From positions 3,596,001-3,660,000 of the forward strand of contig AP012044.1 of NCBI GenBank assembly GCA_000283575.1: DNA of 64,000 bases, given 5' to 3'. The translations under genes were made by a program, and so were the position numbers. The notes under the pieces are model-generated. The model saw only the letters and a program-made list of their open reading frames with translations. It was not told the origin of the DNA and did no database searches. This document shows positions 63,529 through 64,000 of this stretch, piece after piece. The first letter of the stretch is position 1, and every line of letters starts with the position of its first letter. Source of the DNA: Oscillibacter valericigenes Sjm18-20 (GTDB taxonomy: Bacteria > Bacillota > Clostridia > Oscillospirales > Oscillospiraceae).

Positions 63529-64000
63529 TTACCCCAGTTTATCCAGTAAATCTTCCAGCGCATCCGTCAACGCTTCCTCAAAGGTGGGGTGGGGCCGCAT
63601 GGCCAGAACCAACTGCTCAGCAGTAAGGTGATTGGCCATTGCCTGCGCAATCTCGGAAATCATATCGGGACTATGCTCACACATCAGCTGTGCTCCGATA
63701 ATCTGACGGTTGTCCGCACGCGCCACAACCTTCATAAAGGAGCGATCACCGTCAATAATAACCGTTCTGGCATTGCCAAACAACGTGCATTTACCGGATT
63801 TTACAGGAATCCCCGCATCCTTTGCCTCCCGCTCCGTCATGCCTACCACGGCAATTTCCGGGCGGCTGTAGATACAGCTGGGTACAACATTCATGTCCAC
63901 ACTGTTCTTCCTGCCGCATAGCATATCTGCGCAGGCAGTTCCTTGCGCGGTCGCAACATGGGCCAGCTGCACTTTGGAGGATACGTCACCGATGGCGTAA
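63529..64000 (-). CDS. lpdA: Dihydrolipoamide dehydrogenase, C-terminal part (5' end outside window)
   Basis: The visible 156 codons start in YAIGDVSSKVQLAHVATAQG, the second FAD-binding segment. The dimerisation domain follows with PSCIYSRPEIAVVGMTEREA, FGNARTVIIDGDRSFMKVVA and the catalytic RPHPTFEEALTDAL, which holds the His-Glu pair. The gene runs leftward and begins beyond 64000. It probably belongs to a 2-oxoacid dehydrogenase, acetoin or glycine-cleavage system lying to the right. Confidence 0.9.
   Translation of the reverse strand, partial: YAIGDVSSKVQLAHVATAQGTACADMLCGRKNSVDMNVVPSCIYSRPEIAVVGMTEREAKDAGIPVKSGKCTLFGNARTVIIDGDRSFMKVVARADNRQIIGAQLMCEHSPDMISEIAQAMANHLTAEQLVLAMRPHPTFEEALTDALEDLLDKLG

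Noticed and set aside
1..64000. CRISPR array or cas genes
   Set aside because: No regularly spaced direct repeats of 25-40 bp and no Cas-like proteins were seen; the repeated blocks are IS copies or hairpin repeats.

Overview
The window looks like chromosomal DNA from an anaerobic, spore-forming member of the Clostridia (Oscillospiraceae/Eubacteriales type). Evidence: strong Shine-Dalgarno sites, a YIEGIA-type sporulation locus, FeoAB with a DtxR-type regulator, a three-subunit molybdenum hydroxylase, a TRAP-type binding protein, tRNA-Ser genes with encoded CCA, and remnants typical of Tn1549/Tn4451-like clostridial integrative elements. The genus cannot be fixed from the sequence alone.

Layout. 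0-2.9 kb: a GntR-controlled catabolic operon (nitrilase-type amidohydrolase, DUF2848 protein, TRAP DctP), read leftward, with a clear promoter and operator. 3-5.7 kb: debris of an integrase, a transposase and a relaxase, plus IS3-family copy A. 5.9-9.8 kb: MarR regulator and a heterodimeric ABC exporter with an autoregulatory palindrome. 10-14.5 kb: broken metallophosphoesterase, IS3 copy B, decayed BlaI/BlaR-like pair, and a secreted plus a membrane protein of unknown role. 14.8-20.1 kb: the recombinase end of a decayed conjugative element (serine recombinase split by an IS21 element, TnpW-like protein, two ribbon-helix-helix proteins, RepA-like ATPase). 20.1-31.7 kb: orphan AbiEi-like antitoxin, IS3 copies C and D, two tandem carboxypeptidase-regulatory-repeat proteins, a broken ParA-HEPN pair, an intact IS5 element, an IS1182-like remnant and three copies of a two-hairpin repeat. 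31.8-37.2 kb: aspartate racemase opposite a MocR regulator, broken TspO, tRNA fragments, and a DUF4428/SPFH zinc-ribbon pair. 37.4-43 kb: integrase fragments, a molybdenum hydroxylase operon whose large subunit is frameshifted, and a YIEGIA/capping-subunit locus that is also broken. 43.3-47 kb: FeoB, FeoA, divergent DtxR-type repressor, broken DUF3793 gene. 47.2-52.2 kb: IS3 copies E and F on either side of a lysozyme-like putative toxin and a small membrane protein. 52.5-55.7 kb: two tRNA-Ser genes and a row of small phage- or element-like genes, including a J-domain protein. 55.9-61.9 kb: an ammonium module consisting of an Amt-histidine kinase fusion, a NarL-type response regulator, a second Amt transporter and a GltB-like FMN protein. 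62-64 kb: AAA ATPase, GNAT acetyltransferase, and the C-terminal part of a dihydrolipoamide dehydrogenase.

Two themes stand out. First, the region is strongly worked over by insertion sequences: six copies of one IS3-family element, IS5, IS21, IS1182-like and other IS3 remnants. Many genes carry single-base lesions, so either the genome is decaying or the assembly has indel errors. Second, several intact multi-gene units are worth attention: the ammonium sensing/transport/assimilation cluster, the lysozyme-like protein with its membrane partner, and the GntR- and MarR-controlled operons with visible operators.
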